Source of the DNA: Bosea sp. 124
GTDB taxonomy: Bacteria; Pseudomonadota; Alphaproteobacteria; Rhizobiales; Beijerinckiaceae
Assembly: GCF_003046175.1 (NCBI RefSeq)
Contig: NZ_PZZM01000001.1
Span: 1,435,001-1,499,000, forward strand
Reading direction: 5' to 3'
DNA: 64,000 bases
Part shown: positions 27,956-37,066 of the stretch, one piece after another
Numbering within the stretch: the first letter of the stretch is position 1
Layout: each line of letters opens with the position of its first letter
Made by a program: the position numbers and the translations under genes
Notes under the pieces: generated by a model
The model's database searches: none
What the model was told of the DNA's origin: nothing
What the model saw: only the letters and a program-made list of their open reading frames with translations

Positions 27956-29896
27956 ATGCCGATTTCGCGAGGTGCCCCGATGCCGCTCCTGCTGAAGCTC
28001 CTCGCGCCGGGACAGTCGCGCCGGCTCGACGCCCCCGAGCAGTGGACCGTCCACATCGTCGGCGTCGCGGCCGGCCTGCTGCTACTGGCGATGTCCTTCG
28101 GCTGGTATGTCAACCGCGAGATCGCGCTGTTCCTCTTCCTCGGAGCAGTCCTGTCGCTGGCCTTCCTGACCACGACCGCCAATCCGCTGCGACAGACCGG
28201 CCGCTCCTGGCCGGCCTGGGGTTTGGTCGCACTGTCGGTCGCCTCCTGCGGCTATTTCATCGCGATGCATCCGGTGCACGAGTTGCGCCTGCCGATGATC
28301 GACGAGCTCTCGACCCTCGACATCGCCGCCTCGATGGTCCTGATCGCGCTGGTGATGGAAGCGACGCGACGCTGCATCGGGATGATCCTCGTCGTCCTCG
28401 TCTCGACGTTCCTCGCTTATGCGATCTTCGGCAACAGGCTGACGGGCTCCTTCGCCCATCGCGGTTTCAGCACGCAGGAGATCGTCGACCATCTCGTCTT
28501 TTCGACCAACGGCCTGTTCGGCCCGGCGCTGGAGGTGGCGGCCTTCCTCGTCGTCGTCTTCGTCATCTTCGGCGCGCTGCTGGACCGGATCGGCGGCGCC
28601 GACTTCTTCTATGACGTCGCCAACAGCCTCGTCGGCAAGCAGGTCGGCGGGGCGAGCAAGGTCGCGGTCGTCTCGTCGGGCCTCTACGGCTCGATCTCGG
28701 GATCGCCGACGGCCGACGTCGTCACCACCGGCTCCTTCAGCATCCCGCTGATGATCCGGACCGGCGTCAGCCGCACCTATGCCGGCGCCATCGAATCCGC
28801 GGCATCGACGGGCGGTGCGCTGCTGCCGCCGGTGATGGGCTCGGCGGCCTTCCTGATGACCGACTTCACCGGCATTCCCTATGCGACGATCGCCCTGTCG
28901 GCGCTGGTGCCTGCCCTGCTCTACTACCAGTCGGTCTTCCTTGCCGCGCATTTCCGGGCGCATCGGGATGGCCTCCAGCCGATGTCGCATGGCGAGGCTC
29001 CCTCGATCCTGACCGTGCTGCGGCGCGACTGGCTGTATCTGGTTCCGATCGGCCTTCTGGTCTGGGGCGTGCTCAGTCTCAACCGGCCGTCCTTCGCCGG
29101 TGCCATCGCCTGCGCCGCGCTGCTGCCCGTCGCCCTGCTGCGGCAGAAGAACCCGGTTCAGCTCGTCAAGACGCTGTTCTTCGGTCTCAGCGACGGCATG
29201 CGCGGCATGATCGGCGTCGGTGTCGCCTGCGCCATCGCCGGGCTCGTCGTCGGCACGCTCTCGATGACCGACCTCACCGGCAAGATCAGCTCGGGCCTGT
29301 TCCACATGGCCGGCGGCAGCCCGATCCTGACGATCATCGTGGCTGCCTTCGTCATCATCGTGCTCGGCATGGGCATGCCGACGCCGGCGGTCTATGCGCT
29401 CTCGGCCGTGCTGGCGGCCCCGGCGCTGATCGCGCTCGGCATCGCGGTGCTGCCGGCGCATCTCTTCATCGTCTATATCGCCTCGATGTCGGCGATCACG
29501 CCGCCGGTCGCCGTTGCGGCCTTCGCGGCGGCCTCGATCGCCAAGGCCAATCCGGTGATGATCGCGCTCGTCGCCTGCCGGATCGCGATGGTCGCCTTCA
29601 TCCTGCCCTTCGTCTTCATGTACCAGCCCGCGCTGCTCATGATCGGTTCGCTCTGGCAGATCATCGCGGCCGTCGGAGCGGTGGCGCTCGGGGTGCTGGC
29701 GCTCAATGCCGCGTTCGAGGGCTACTACATCGTCATGCTCGACCTGACGAAGCGCGCCCTGCTCTTTGCAGCCGGCATCGGCCTGTTCCTGCCGTTCCAG
29801 AATTCACAGATCGCGGGAGCCGTCCTGCTGGCTGCGGTGACGGCATGGCTCTGGACCGGCCGCCGGGCCGCGCAGACGGCGCCCCGAATCGCGTAG
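27956..29896 (+). CDS. TAXI-type TRAP transporter fused permease (small + large subunits)
   Basis: This 646-residue inner-membrane protein has about 16-18 hydrophobic helices. The N-terminal about 200 residues correspond to the small (Q-like) subunit and the rest to the large (M-like) DctM-type subunit. The conserved segments SGLYGSISGSPTADVVTTGSFSIP and ESAASTGGALLPPVMGSAAF are each read in short stretches. A second symmetric motif, MGMPTPAVYAL and AITPPVAVAAF, lies in the C-terminal half. It uses a Na+ gradient to import the receptor's ligand. The ATG at 27956 has GGAG at 7 nt. Confidence 0.92.
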   Translation: MPISRGAPMPLLLKLLAPGQSRRLDAPEQWTVHIVGVAAGLLLLAMSFGWYVNREIALFLFLGAVLSLAFLTTTANPLRQTGRSWPAWGLVALSVASCGYFIAMHPVHELRLPMIDELSTLDIAASMVLIALVMEATRRCIGMILVVLVSTFLAYAIFGNRLTGSFAHRGFSTQEIVDHLVFSTNGLFGPALEVAAFLVVVFVIFGALLDRIGGADFFYDVANSLVGKQVGGASKVAVVSSGLYGSISGSPTADVVTTGSFSIPLMIRTGVSRTYAGAIESAASTGGALLPPVMGSAAFLMTDFTGIPYATIALSALVPALLYYQSVFLAAHFRAHRDGLQPMSHGEAPSILTVLRRDWLYLVPIGLLVWGVLSLNRPSFAGAIACAALLPVALLRQKNPVQLVKTLFFGLSDGMRGMIGVGVACAIAGLVVGTLSMTDLTGKISSGLFHMAGGSPILTIIVAAFVIIVLGMGMPTPAVYALSAVLAAPALIALGIAVLPAHLFIVYIASMSAITPPVAVAAFAAASIAKANPVMIALVACRIAMVAFILPFVFMYQPALLMIGSLWQIIAAVGAVALGVLALNAAFEGYYIVMLDLTKRALLFAAGIGLFLPFQNSQIAGAVLLAAVTAWLWTGRRAAQTAPRIA

Positions 29897-29907
29897 AGTC
29901 GGCGCGC

Positions 29908-31092
29908 TCAGTTCCCGAGATCGCGGGCGACGCGGAAGCCTGCAACCTGATCGCGGATGCCGGGATCGCTGACGATCCGGGCATCGAGCGTGCGCATCGC
30001 CGGCGGATCGGCCCAGGAACCGCCCCTGAGGATGCGGCCCTCGACCTCGTTGCAGACAGGTGGCGGAAAGGGTTGACCGGGAACCGACGGATCGGGCGGA
30101 CAGGTATCCACCCACTCCCAAAGATTGCCGCTGAGATCGGAGATGCCCCAGGCGGTCGCGGCGAAGCTGCCGGCCGGTGCGGTGTTGCGGAAGCCGTCCC
30201 GGCAGGGTGCGACCGTCCAGCCCGGATTGCCCTGCTTCGCGCTCTCGTCGGCGCCGTTGCCGATGGCGCAGAGCCGCGCGGGATCGGCCATCTCCTTCGC
30301 CGAACCGGCCGCGACATGGTGCCATTCCGGGTCCGAGAGCAAACGGTAGCGCTGGCCGCTGCGCTTCGACAGCCAGGCGAGATAGGCCCTGGCGTCGCCA
30401 TGACTGACGCAGGCGACGGGGTCGCTTTCCGTCTGAGGGTAGCCCGGATCCTGCCAGGACAGGGTCGGATCGAGCTTCCAGACCGGCGCGCGGACGTGGC
30501 AACCGATCTCGACGACATGGCCCGACTGCGCGACGAAGGCCCGATACTGCGCCCGCGTAACCTCGAAACGGCCAACGGCGAAGGGTTGCGGCAGGCTGGC
30601 CTCGACGATCCGCGGCGTGGCGCCGGTCGAGAGCTGGATGCGGACATCGCCCTCGGGCACGAGGACGAGTTCCGGGCAGTCGGCGCAGTCGCGGAAGGTC
30701 TCGCCCGAGCCCGGCTTGAGCCAGAGCCGCGTGCTGCCGGCGGCGAGATCGACATAGCCCAGAGCCGTCAGCCGCGCCGCGATCCTGGCCTTGTCCACCC
30801 CGGCGGCCATGAGTTCGAGCAGCGCCGCGCGGTTGGTGGTGGCGGCGATGCGCTCGGCCAGTTCGACGGCCGGATCCTTCGGCGGAGCCAGCGGGATCAG
30901 CTTCAGCGTGGGAGCTACAGCACCTGCCTGGGGCGGCTTCGGCTGGGCCAGGGAGTGGGACGCCGTCATCAGCAGGGCGATTCCGGCCGCGATGGCCGGG
31001 AATGCGGTTAGCAGCAGGGGCGATTTCGGCTGCCGGTTTGCTCCCGACAGGCAGCGACGCAGCCGGCCCGGAGCAATGCGAGACCAGGTCAT
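29908..31092 (-). CDS. FGE-sulfatase/SUMF-fold domain protein, probably non-catalytic
   Basis: This 394-residue exported protein has an N-terminal hydrophobic segment near residues 27-49 (signal or anchor), a Pro-rich linker and a helical region. From about residue 140 it carries a formylglycine-generating-enzyme-like fold (FAVGRFEVTRAQYRAFV, WGISDLSGNLWEW, RILRGGSWADPP, GFRVAR). The Cys pair that oxygen-dependent FGEs carry after GGS is absent (GGSWADPPAMRTLDAR), so a formylglycine activity is unlikely. The ATG overlaps the upstream OmpA-like gene stop (ATGA). FGE folds also act as ligand-binding modules in envelope and signalling proteins, which fits this cluster better. Confidence 0.85.
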   Translation of the reverse strand: MTWSRIAPGRLRRCLSGANRQPKSPLLLTAFPAIAAGIALLMTASHSLAQPKPPQAGAVAPTLKLIPLAPPKDPAVELAERIAATTNRAALLELMAAGVDKARIAARLTALGYVDLAAGSTRLWLKPGSGETFRDCADCPELVLVPEGDVRIQLSTGATPRIVEASLPQPFAVGRFEVTRAQYRAFVAQSGHVVEIGCHVRAPVWKLDPTLSWQDPGYPQTESDPVACVSHGDARAYLAWLSKRSGQRYRLLSDPEWHHVAAGSAKEMADPARLCAIGNGADESAKQGNPGWTVAPCRDGFRNTAPAGSFAATAWGISDLSGNLWEWVDTCPPDPSVPGQPFPPPVCNEVEGRILRGGSWADPPAMRTLDARIVSDPGIRDQVAGFRVARDLGN

Positions 31093-32354
31093 GCGCAGGG
31101 CGCCGTCTTGAATTCGACGCGGCGATCGACCGCCGTGCTGGCGTCGTCGCGCGGCAGCCCGACCAGCGCCTCGCGATAGCCGACACCGGAAGGGCGCAAG
31201 CGTTGGGAGATGCCCGGCGCCTGCCCGGCCATCAGCGAGGCGATGCGCTCGGCACGGTCGCGGGAGAGCCGGTCGTTCAGATCCTCCGGGCCGGTGCGGC
31301 TGGCATGGCCGACGACCTCGAGGCAGACACCGGCCCTGGTGGCGCGCGATGCGATCTCGCGCAACCAGGCGGGATAGCTCGCCGACAGCTTGCGATCGGC
31401 GTTGAAGGCCGTCGAGTTCGGCTCGAACAGGAACTTCACGCCGAGCTGGCCGAGCGAGAAGCCGCGTTCGACCATCTGGCCAAAGGTCTGGTCGGCCTCG
31501 CCGGTCTCGCCCAGCGCGGTATAGGACAGATAGAGCCCGTTCAGGACGCGGAGCTGGTCGCCGCCTGGTTGATCCTTGGCCTCGCGGTAAAGATCGCGCG
31601 CCTTGCGGTGATCGCCAGCCTCATAGGCAGCAGTCGCCTCGCGGATGCGGGCGGCGGCCCCGAGCTGATCGAGATAGGCCGGTGCTACGGGCGTGCCCGG
31701 CTGCGACTTCTGGCAGGCCTCGATATAGGCCTTCGTCGCAGCGTCCATGCCCCAGACCGGGCTGTCGGAATAGGAAGCGGCCGGAGCGATGTCGACATTG
31801 CCGATGAGGGCGCGCGAGACGCTGCGGGCATAGACGGTCCTGGCCTCGCGCTCGACCAAAGCGAAGCAGATCCAGAAGGCATCCTTCTCAGCCCCCGGCT
31901 GGCCGGCATTGTTGATCGTGTTGAAGGTGCCGATGAAGACGAAGCGCGCCCTGGCGACGTTCTCTGGCGTGAAGGCCAGGACCTTCACATGCGGATAGCG
32001 CTCGGCGACGAGTTCGGCGATGCGCCTGTCGAAACCGCGTGTCGCGGCCGACTGGATGCCGGTGACGCCGTCGATCAGCGGATCGATCACGATGGTGACG
32101 TCGCCGGCGCCGACTGGCACCTTTGCAAAGAGGTCGGTCGCAGCCTTCATGAAGGCCTGTTCGAGCGGCACCAGCGCCGGCGCCATGACCGCCGCGGCGG
32201 GCTGGGCGATCGCGGCAGGCGCGCTGCCGACGGCAGCGAGAGCCAGCATGACGGTGGTGGTCAGCACGCGCAGTGTCACGCGGCGGCGGCAAACACCGTC
32301 ACGGCCGGGCCCGGCATCCCGATGCTGACGAACGAGGATTGAAGCCTGGACCAT
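31089..32354 (-). CDS. OmpA-like C-terminal-domain envelope protein
   Basis: This 421-residue exported protein has a hydrophobic stretch with an Ala-rich cleavage region (VMLALAAVGSAPAAIAQ, ending about residue 51 from this start). The N-terminal part is of unknown type. A TPR-like middle segment (YEAGDHRKARDLYREA) leads to a C-terminal OmpA/MotB peptidoglycan-binding domain (residues about 300-415; VKFLFEPNSTAF, LEVVGHASRTG, NDRLSRDRAERI, VDRRVEF). The ATG at 32354 has GGGAG at 8 nt. It overlaps the FGE-like gene by 4 nt and follows the cyclase gene by 108 bp, so it may have its own promoter. Confidence 0.85.
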   Translation of the reverse strand: MVQASILVRQHRDAGPGRDGVCRRRVTLRVLTTTVMLALAAVGSAPAAIAQPAAAVMAPALVPLEQAFMKAATDLFAKVPVGAGDVTIVIDPLIDGVTGIQSAATRGFDRRIAELVAERYPHVKVLAFTPENVARARFVFIGTFNTINNAGQPGAEKDAFWICFALVEREARTVYARSVSRALIGNVDIAPAASYSDSPVWGMDAATKAYIEACQKSQPGTPVAPAYLDQLGAAARIREATAAYEAGDHRKARDLYREAKDQPGGDQLRVLNGLYLSYTALGETGEADQTFGQMVERGFSLGQLGVKFLFEPNSTAFNADRKLSASYPAWLREIASRATRAGVCLEVVGHASRTGPEDLNDRLSRDRAERIASLMAGQAPGISQRLRPSGVGYREALVGLPRDDASTAVDRRVEFKTAPCA

Positions 32355-32462
32355 AACGTCATCTCCCTTTGAGCGATCCGTGCACCGGGCCAACCGGAGC
32401 AGCGCGTGCCGTAAGAATGTACGAAAATGGCTAACCTGCCTGTCCCGCAGGGAACAGCCGCA

Positions 32463-34397
32463 TCACGCGGCCTCCAGCGCGGTGAAAACCTCGACCTCGC
32501 CCAGGCCACGCAGTTCGACGCGAGCGAGTGGGCGAACGCGCTGCGGCCCACACCGCTCCGCCGCCACCGGCCCGATGCAGATCGAGGAGTCGAGCTCCTT
32601 GTTGAGCGCTTCGAGCCTCGCCGCCATATTCACCGCATCGCCATGGGCGGTGTAGTCGAGCTTCGCGCCGACACCGACATCGCCGACGATGGCAATGCCG
32701 GCCTCGATGCCCTGGCGGGTGCGACCGAGCCTGACCGTCGCGGCGAGGCCACGGGCACGATAATCTTCCGTCCAGGCCAGGATCGCGACTGCGCAGGCGA
32801 CGGCACGCTGCGGGTGGTCAGCGAGGTCGAGCGGCGCGTTGAAGAAGGCGTGCACCGCGTCGCCAACGAGCTTGTCGACCATGCCGCCATGCTCGCCGAC
32901 GATGCGCGTCACGCCCTCGAAATAGCCGTCCAGCACGCTGACCAGTTGCTCGGGACCAATGTCGCGCGTCATCTGGGTGAAACCCTCGATGTCGGTGAAC
33001 AGGGCGGTGATCTCGCGTCTCTCGCCGGAGAGCCTGAGGCTGGCAGGGTTGGCGATGATGCGCTCGACCACCCCCGGCGCAAGGTGCTGCTCGAAGCGAC
33101 GGCGCAGACGCGCCTCGCGCAGACGTGTTTCCGAGAAGCCCGCCAGCGAGGTCGCGAGGAAGGCGGCCGCGCCCGAGGCCGCCGGCGTCAGCGGATCGAG
33201 CAGCAGGTCCGCCGCGGCGAGCCCGAGGGCGCCGAGGATGAGGCAGAGCAGAAGCGTCGCTAGCACGGGTGCGGCCGATGCCGGCCGCAGATGGCGTCCG
33301 ACCGCGGTTGCGGTCAGGACCACCAGGAGCGCAGCCGCGATCTCCCAGGCCCAGCCCTGGACGGGCCGGCCCGGCATCACACCGGCCGCAATCTGGCGGA
33401 CGGCATCGGCCTGAAGCAGCGACGACGCGGTAAGCGGATCGCGCGCGCTCGCCCGCAACGCGCCGAGTTCGGGCGCGAAACCGCCGATAAAGACGATCGC
33501 TCCGGCAAGCGGCGCGAGATCGGCGCCGCCATTCAAGATATCGGAGGCGCGCAGCGTCGAGACGGCTGCCGTGCCGGGCACCAGACGCAGCAGACCGTCC
33601 GATGGCAACGGGCGCGACAGCGGTCCGAGACTGAAACGGGCCGGATCGGCCGAGAGCAGGTAGCCCGAGGCGCCGACGGCGAGGCGCAGCGCCTCGAGCG
33701 CCAGGCCGGGGCGGATGCCGTCGCCGACCGCGACGAAGAGCGGGACGCGGCGGACCATGCCGTCCTCGTCGCCCGGAAGGGACAAGGTGCCGGCGCCTGC
33801 AGCCTCGGAGGCCAGCACGGCCGGCGGTCCGGTCGCGCCGTTCTCGCGCCAGAGGGAGCCGAACCGCACGCCTTCACGCATCAGGACCGGAATCTCGGCG
33901 ACCTCGTCGCGCCCACGCGGATCGAGGACCCAGCCGAGCGCGACGGAGCCCGCAGCGACGGCCTCGGCCAACGCCTTGTCGCCATCGACGAGCGTCTGCG
34001 CCAACACACGGAACTCGGCGCGACCCGTCTGTGCGGCGAGCTGGCGGGCGAGTGCGGCCGGGGAGCGCGTATCCTCCCCCGCCAGCAGCATGTCGAGCGC
34101 GACGGCCGCCGGTTTGGCGGCATTCACCGTGGCAATCAGGCGGGCGAGCGTCTCGCGCGGCCACGGCCAGGGGCCGATGGCTTCGAGGCTGGCGGTGTCG
34201 ATGGCGACGATGGCGAGCCTGGTGTCGGGCGCGGCTCCGCGCCAGCCGGCGACACCGCGCAGCATTGCGTCGAAGACGCGTTCGCGCAGTGTCTCGCGCC
34301 AGGCCGCCGGCGCGGCGAGCGACAGCACCAACACGCAGAAACCGGCGAGCAGGCCGGCAAGCACGGGCCGCGACAGCCACCGCCATCGTTCAGACAT
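32463..34397 (-). CDS. CHASE2-domain class III adenylate/guanylate cyclase
   Basis: This 644-residue membrane cyclase has a first helix near the N-terminus and a periplasmic CHASE2 sensor (about 40-340, including IVAIDTASLEAIGPWPWPR and IVFIGGFAPELG). Three helices (about 360-450) precede a cytoplasmic class III cyclase domain (about 480-640). The catalytic set looks intact: metal Asp in FTDIEGF, Lys and second Asp in DKLVGDAVHAFF, and the Asn/Arg pair in GDAVNMAARLE. It should make cAMP. The ATG at 34397 overlaps the Crp-like gene by 8 nt. Longer upstream readings only shadow that gene. Confidence 0.92.
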   Translation of the reverse strand: MSERWRWLSRPVLAGLLAGFCVLVLSLAAPAAWRETLRERVFDAMLRGVAGWRGAAPDTRLAIVAIDTASLEAIGPWPWPRETLARLIATVNAAKPAAVALDMLLAGEDTRSPAALARQLAAQTGRAEFRVLAQTLVDGDKALAEAVAAGSVALGWVLDPRGRDEVAEIPVLMREGVRFGSLWRENGATGPPAVLASEAAGAGTLSLPGDEDGMVRRVPLFVAVGDGIRPGLALEALRLAVGASGYLLSADPARFSLGPLSRPLPSDGLLRLVPGTAAVSTLRASDILNGGADLAPLAGAIVFIGGFAPELGALRASARDPLTASSLLQADAVRQIAAGVMPGRPVQGWAWEIAAALLVVLTATAVGRHLRPASAAPVLATLLLCLILGALGLAAADLLLDPLTPAASGAAAFLATSLAGFSETRLREARLRRRFEQHLAPGVVERIIANPASLRLSGERREITALFTDIEGFTQMTRDIGPEQLVSVLDGYFEGVTRIVGEHGGMVDKLVGDAVHAFFNAPLDLADHPQRAVACAVAILAWTEDYRARGLAATVRLGRTRQGIEAGIAIVGDVGVGAKLDYTAHGDAVNMAARLEALNKELDSSICIGPVAAERCGPQRVRPLARVELRGLGEVEVFTALEAA

Positions 34398-35088
34398 CGC
34401 CGATTCCGGCGCATTTCGCCAAGGCATCGGGATCGCAGAAGATGCGGTCGGAGGTGCGGCGGATAGCGCCGGCCTGTTCGAGCGCGCCGAGCGCCGCATT
34501 GACCTTGGGGCGGCTGGCGCCAAGCAGTTGCGCCAGCTCGCCCTGGGAGAACGCCATGTCGAGCGGCAGGCGTTTGCCGGGCGACGGCCGGCGCCCACCC
34601 AGCCCGACGAGCAGGAAGCGCGCCAGCCTGACCTCTATCGAATAGAGCGCGATGCCTTCGAGCTGGTCGGTGGTCTGGCGCAAGCGCCGGCAGAGGAAGG
34701 CGATGATGCCTGCGGACATCTCGGGATAGCGGCCGGCAAGCTGATCGAGCTGTGCCCGTCTCAGCCCATAGGCAACGACAGCCGTCAGTGCGACAGCATC
34801 GGCGCTGCGTTCGCCGCCATCGAGCACCGCGATCTCGCCAAGGAGCTCGCCCCGGACGGCATGGCGGACGCTCAGTTCGCGGCCATCCTCCGTCGTCACC
34901 GCCAGCCTGACGCGGCCCTCCCCGACGAGAATGAGCTGGTCGCCGCGGTCCCCGCGAGAGAACAGCATCTGGCCCTGCTCGAAGCGCTGCTCGCGGAATT
35001 CCCCGGCACAGGCCGACAGAGCCTCGGGCGCGAGCCGCGCGAAGAACGCGGCCTCGCCCAGCATCGCGGCGATGGCGGCATGGTCCAT
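34390..35088 (-). CDS. Crp/Fnr-family cyclic-nucleotide-responsive transcriptional regulator
   Basis: This 232-residue protein has an N-terminal cyclic-nucleotide-binding beta-roll (residues about 15-125; FSRGDRGDQLILVGEGRVRL, GELLGEIAVLDGGERSA with the R/E pair expected to bind phosphate and ribose), a long helix and a C-terminal winged helix (FSQGELAQLLGASRPKVNAAL). The ATG at 35088 has GGAGG at 7 nt. It overlaps the cyclase gene downstream by 8 nt, so sensor and second-messenger synthase are translationally coupled. It probably responds to the cAMP made by its neighbour. Confidence 0.9.
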   Translation of the reverse strand: MDHAAIAAMLGEAAFFARLAPEALSACAGEFREQRFEQGQMLFSRGDRGDQLILVGEGRVRLAVTTEDGRELSVRHAVRGELLGEIAVLDGGERSADAVALTAVVAYGLRRAQLDQLAGRYPEMSAGIIAFLCRRLRQTTDQLEGIALYSIEVRLARFLLVGLGGRRPSPGKRLPLDMAFSQGELAQLLGASRPKVNAALGALEQAGAIRRTSDRIFCDPDALAKCAGIGDV

Positions 35089-35122
35089 CGAGGCCCCTCC
35101 GGCTTGCATCAGGAGCGCTTCG

Positions 35123-35782
35123 TCACTCGACCTGCGCCAGCGCCGCGCGAATGCGCGCCTCGCCCCAGGCGCGGGCCGGCGTCGGCATGGCGCCCCGCCG
35201 TGCGATATCGGTGCCCTCGCCCGCCGCGAGCACGACCTCGCGGCCGGCGGCACGCACGGCGACCTCGCCGCGCAAGACCAGCACGCCGAAGACGCCATTG
35301 CTCGGCCCGGCGAAGAAACGCGTGCCCCGCACCGCGATCAGACCATATGAGGAGCGAACGCGAATCCGGCCGGCCTCGCTGCCGGGCGCCTTATCGACCA
35401 GTAGCGCGCCGGCACCGAGCGTGATGGTGCCGCCGGCATCGACGATGAAACGATCGATCGTGATCCGTGCCTTTTCGCCGAGGCGAAGCTCGGTCGCGCG
35501 GCCGAGCCGGAAACCGGCCCGGGCGCCGTCGCCGGTCTCGACCCGGTCCCCGACGAAGACCGGGCCCTCGGCGGCAAGCATGCGCCGCGCCTCCCTGAGC
35601 TCCGCGACTGCGTCGCCGCGCACATCCGTCACCAGACCCGCCGGAATCTGCCCAGCCGCCGGGGCCTGTGCACCCGCCGAGGCCTGTGCGAAGGCCGCGG
35701 CGGGCAGGCCAGCCACGCCGAACAGCGACGCCGCCCCGAGCAGGCGGCGCCGGTCGATGGCCCAGCTCTCATCGCAACTCAT
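35123..35782 (-). CDS. FecR-domain exported protein with Tat-like signal
   Basis: This 219-residue periplasmic protein begins with a twin-arginine-like signal (DRRRLLGAASLFGVAG, cleavage near AFAQ, residue 32-33). Its FecR domain (about 50-165) has alternating short strands (RAGFRLGRATELRLGEKARI, IRVRSSYGLIAVRGTRF, GVFGVLVLRGEVAV). It lacks the DUF4880 cytoplasmic N-terminus and membrane helix of classical anti-sigma FecR. It is thus a free or membrane-peripheral module and not a FecI partner. It is first in the cluster with the Crp-like and CHASE2-cyclase genes, so it may feed the periplasmic sensor. Confidence 0.88.
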   Translation of the reverse strand: MSCDESWAIDRRRLLGAASLFGVAGLPAAAFAQASAGAQAPAAGQIPAGLVTDVRGDAVAELREARRMLAAEGPVFVGDRVETGDGARAGFRLGRATELRLGEKARITIDRFIVDAGGTITLGAGALLVDKAPGSEAGRIRVRSSYGLIAVRGTRFFAGPSNGVFGVLVLRGEVAVRAAGREVVLAAGEGTDIARRGAMPTPARAWGEARIRAALAQVE

Positions 35783-36099
35783 TCATGCCTCCGCTGCCCC
35801 ATCTTTTCCGTGGCCTCCGCTTCGGCGCACATCCCGGTGGCTCGTACCGTAGGGTCAATTCATGCCCGCATGAAGGGGGCACGCGATCTGTCACAGCGGA
35901 AACAGCGTCGGATCGCCGACCGGCCGCCATTGGCCGCGCTTCTCCTGGCGGACGTCATCGCCCTGCGCCGCTTGCGTCTCGCCCCCGCCATTGCGGGCAT
36001 GGCGGCGACGCGCCGCCTGCGTCATCCTTCGCCATTCCAGCCGGCATGCCCGACGGGACCGACAAAGAGCGCCGCATGCGCCGTACAGGGAGGGATTTC
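35783..36099. other. 317-bp divergent intergenic region between fecR-like and alpha/beta hydrolase genes
   Basis: No credible gene, repeat or clear operator is seen. A 97-codon frame starting at a GTG near 35810 has no recognisable features. Good ribosome sites for both flanking genes lie at the edges (GGAGG on the minus strand, GGGAGGG on the plus strand). Confidence 0.6.
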
Positions 36100-36930
36100 A
36101 TGACCCAGGACGAAAGCGACCTTCCCGGTCCCATCGACTTCACGGTTCCGACCGCTGACGGCGCGACCCTGCAAGCCTTCGCCGAAGGCCAGGGGCGGGT
36201 TCTGCTGCTGGTCAGCGGTCTCGGCGGCACGGCCGCGTTCTGGACCAGCATCTCGGCGACGCTGGCCCGCTCCTTTCGCGTCATCCGCTTCGACCAGCGC
36301 GGCATCGCGGCGAGCACGCGCGGCAAGGCCGCCTGCAGCATCGACGAGCTGGCACGGGACTGCCTTGCCCTGCTCGATCAGGCCGGGGTCGAACGCGCGA
36401 TGGTGCTGGGTCATTCGACCGGAGGCTGCATCGCCCAGGCGCTGGCGCGACAGGCTCCAGAGCGCATCGACGGGCTGATCCTGAGCGGGGGCTGGCTGAA
36501 ACCGAGCCGCTACATGGCCGGATATTTCGGGGCGCGCCGTGCCATCCTCGAAAGCAATCCCGAAGCCTATGCCGCCAGTTCGGTGCTCTGCGCCTATCCG
36601 CCGGCCTGGATCGAGGCGAACTGGCATGTCTTCGAGGCGGCGCTGGCCGCGGCGCCGGCCACCGCGCAGGCGCAGGCCGCGATGCGCGAGCGCATCGACG
36701 CGCTGCTGTCCTTCGACGGCTCCGCCGAGGCCGCAGCGCTCGCCATGCCGATCCTCGTGCTCGGCGCGCGCGACGACATGGTGGTTCCGGCTTTCCTGCA
36801 GGAGGAGCTCGCGGCCGCCCTTCCCGGTTGCAGCAAGACCATGCTCGACACCGGCGGCCATCTCTTCCCGGTCTCGCGACCGGACGCCTTCACCGCCACC
36901 GTCGCCGACTGGATCGGCCGTCTCGGCTGA
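36100..36930 (+). CDS. Alpha/beta-fold hydrolase
   Basis: This 276-residue cytosolic serine hydrolase of the alpha/beta superfamily has an oxyanion-hole segment LLLVSGLGGTAAFW, nucleophile elbow GHSTGG (Ser near residue 103), acid in LGARDDMVVP, and catalytic His in TGGHLFPVS. The size is that of RutD, 3-oxoadipate enol-lactonase and similar enzymes. The ATG at 36100 has GGGAGGG at 6 nt. It stands alone between a divergent signalling cluster and a cytochrome gene, so its substrate is not indicated. Confidence 0.9.
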   Translation: MTQDESDLPGPIDFTVPTADGATLQAFAEGQGRVLLLVSGLGGTAAFWTSISATLARSFRVIRFDQRGIAASTRGKAACSIDELARDCLALLDQAGVERAMVLGHSTGGCIAQALARQAPERIDGLILSGGWLKPSRYMAGYFGARRAILESNPEAYAASSVLCAYPPAWIEANWHVFEAALAAAPATAQAQAAMRERIDALLSFDGSAEAAALAMPILVLGARDDMVVPAFLQEELAAALPGCSKTMLDTGGHLFPVSRPDAFTATVADWIGRLG

Positions 36931-37066
36931 TCGTGCGGGCGAGGCCGCCCGCGTCGAATTGGCTCATAGGCGCCGCGCTGCGTTGCATTATTCCAGTTCA
37001 AGGACCTGATGCCATGCCACCGGGTCCGGTCCCCGAACTGGACCAATGCCGCAGCAAGGATATCCC

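Noticed and set aside
35810..36103. A 97-codon open frame in the gap before the alpha/beta hydrolase
   Set aside because: It has a GTG start without a ribosome site, no recognisable domain and an Arg/Ala-rich composition typical of chance frames.
36350..36365. TGGCAC-containing sigma-54-like site inside the alpha/beta hydrolase gene
   Set aside because: The -12 element reads CC in place of GC at the required spacing and the site is inside coding sequence.
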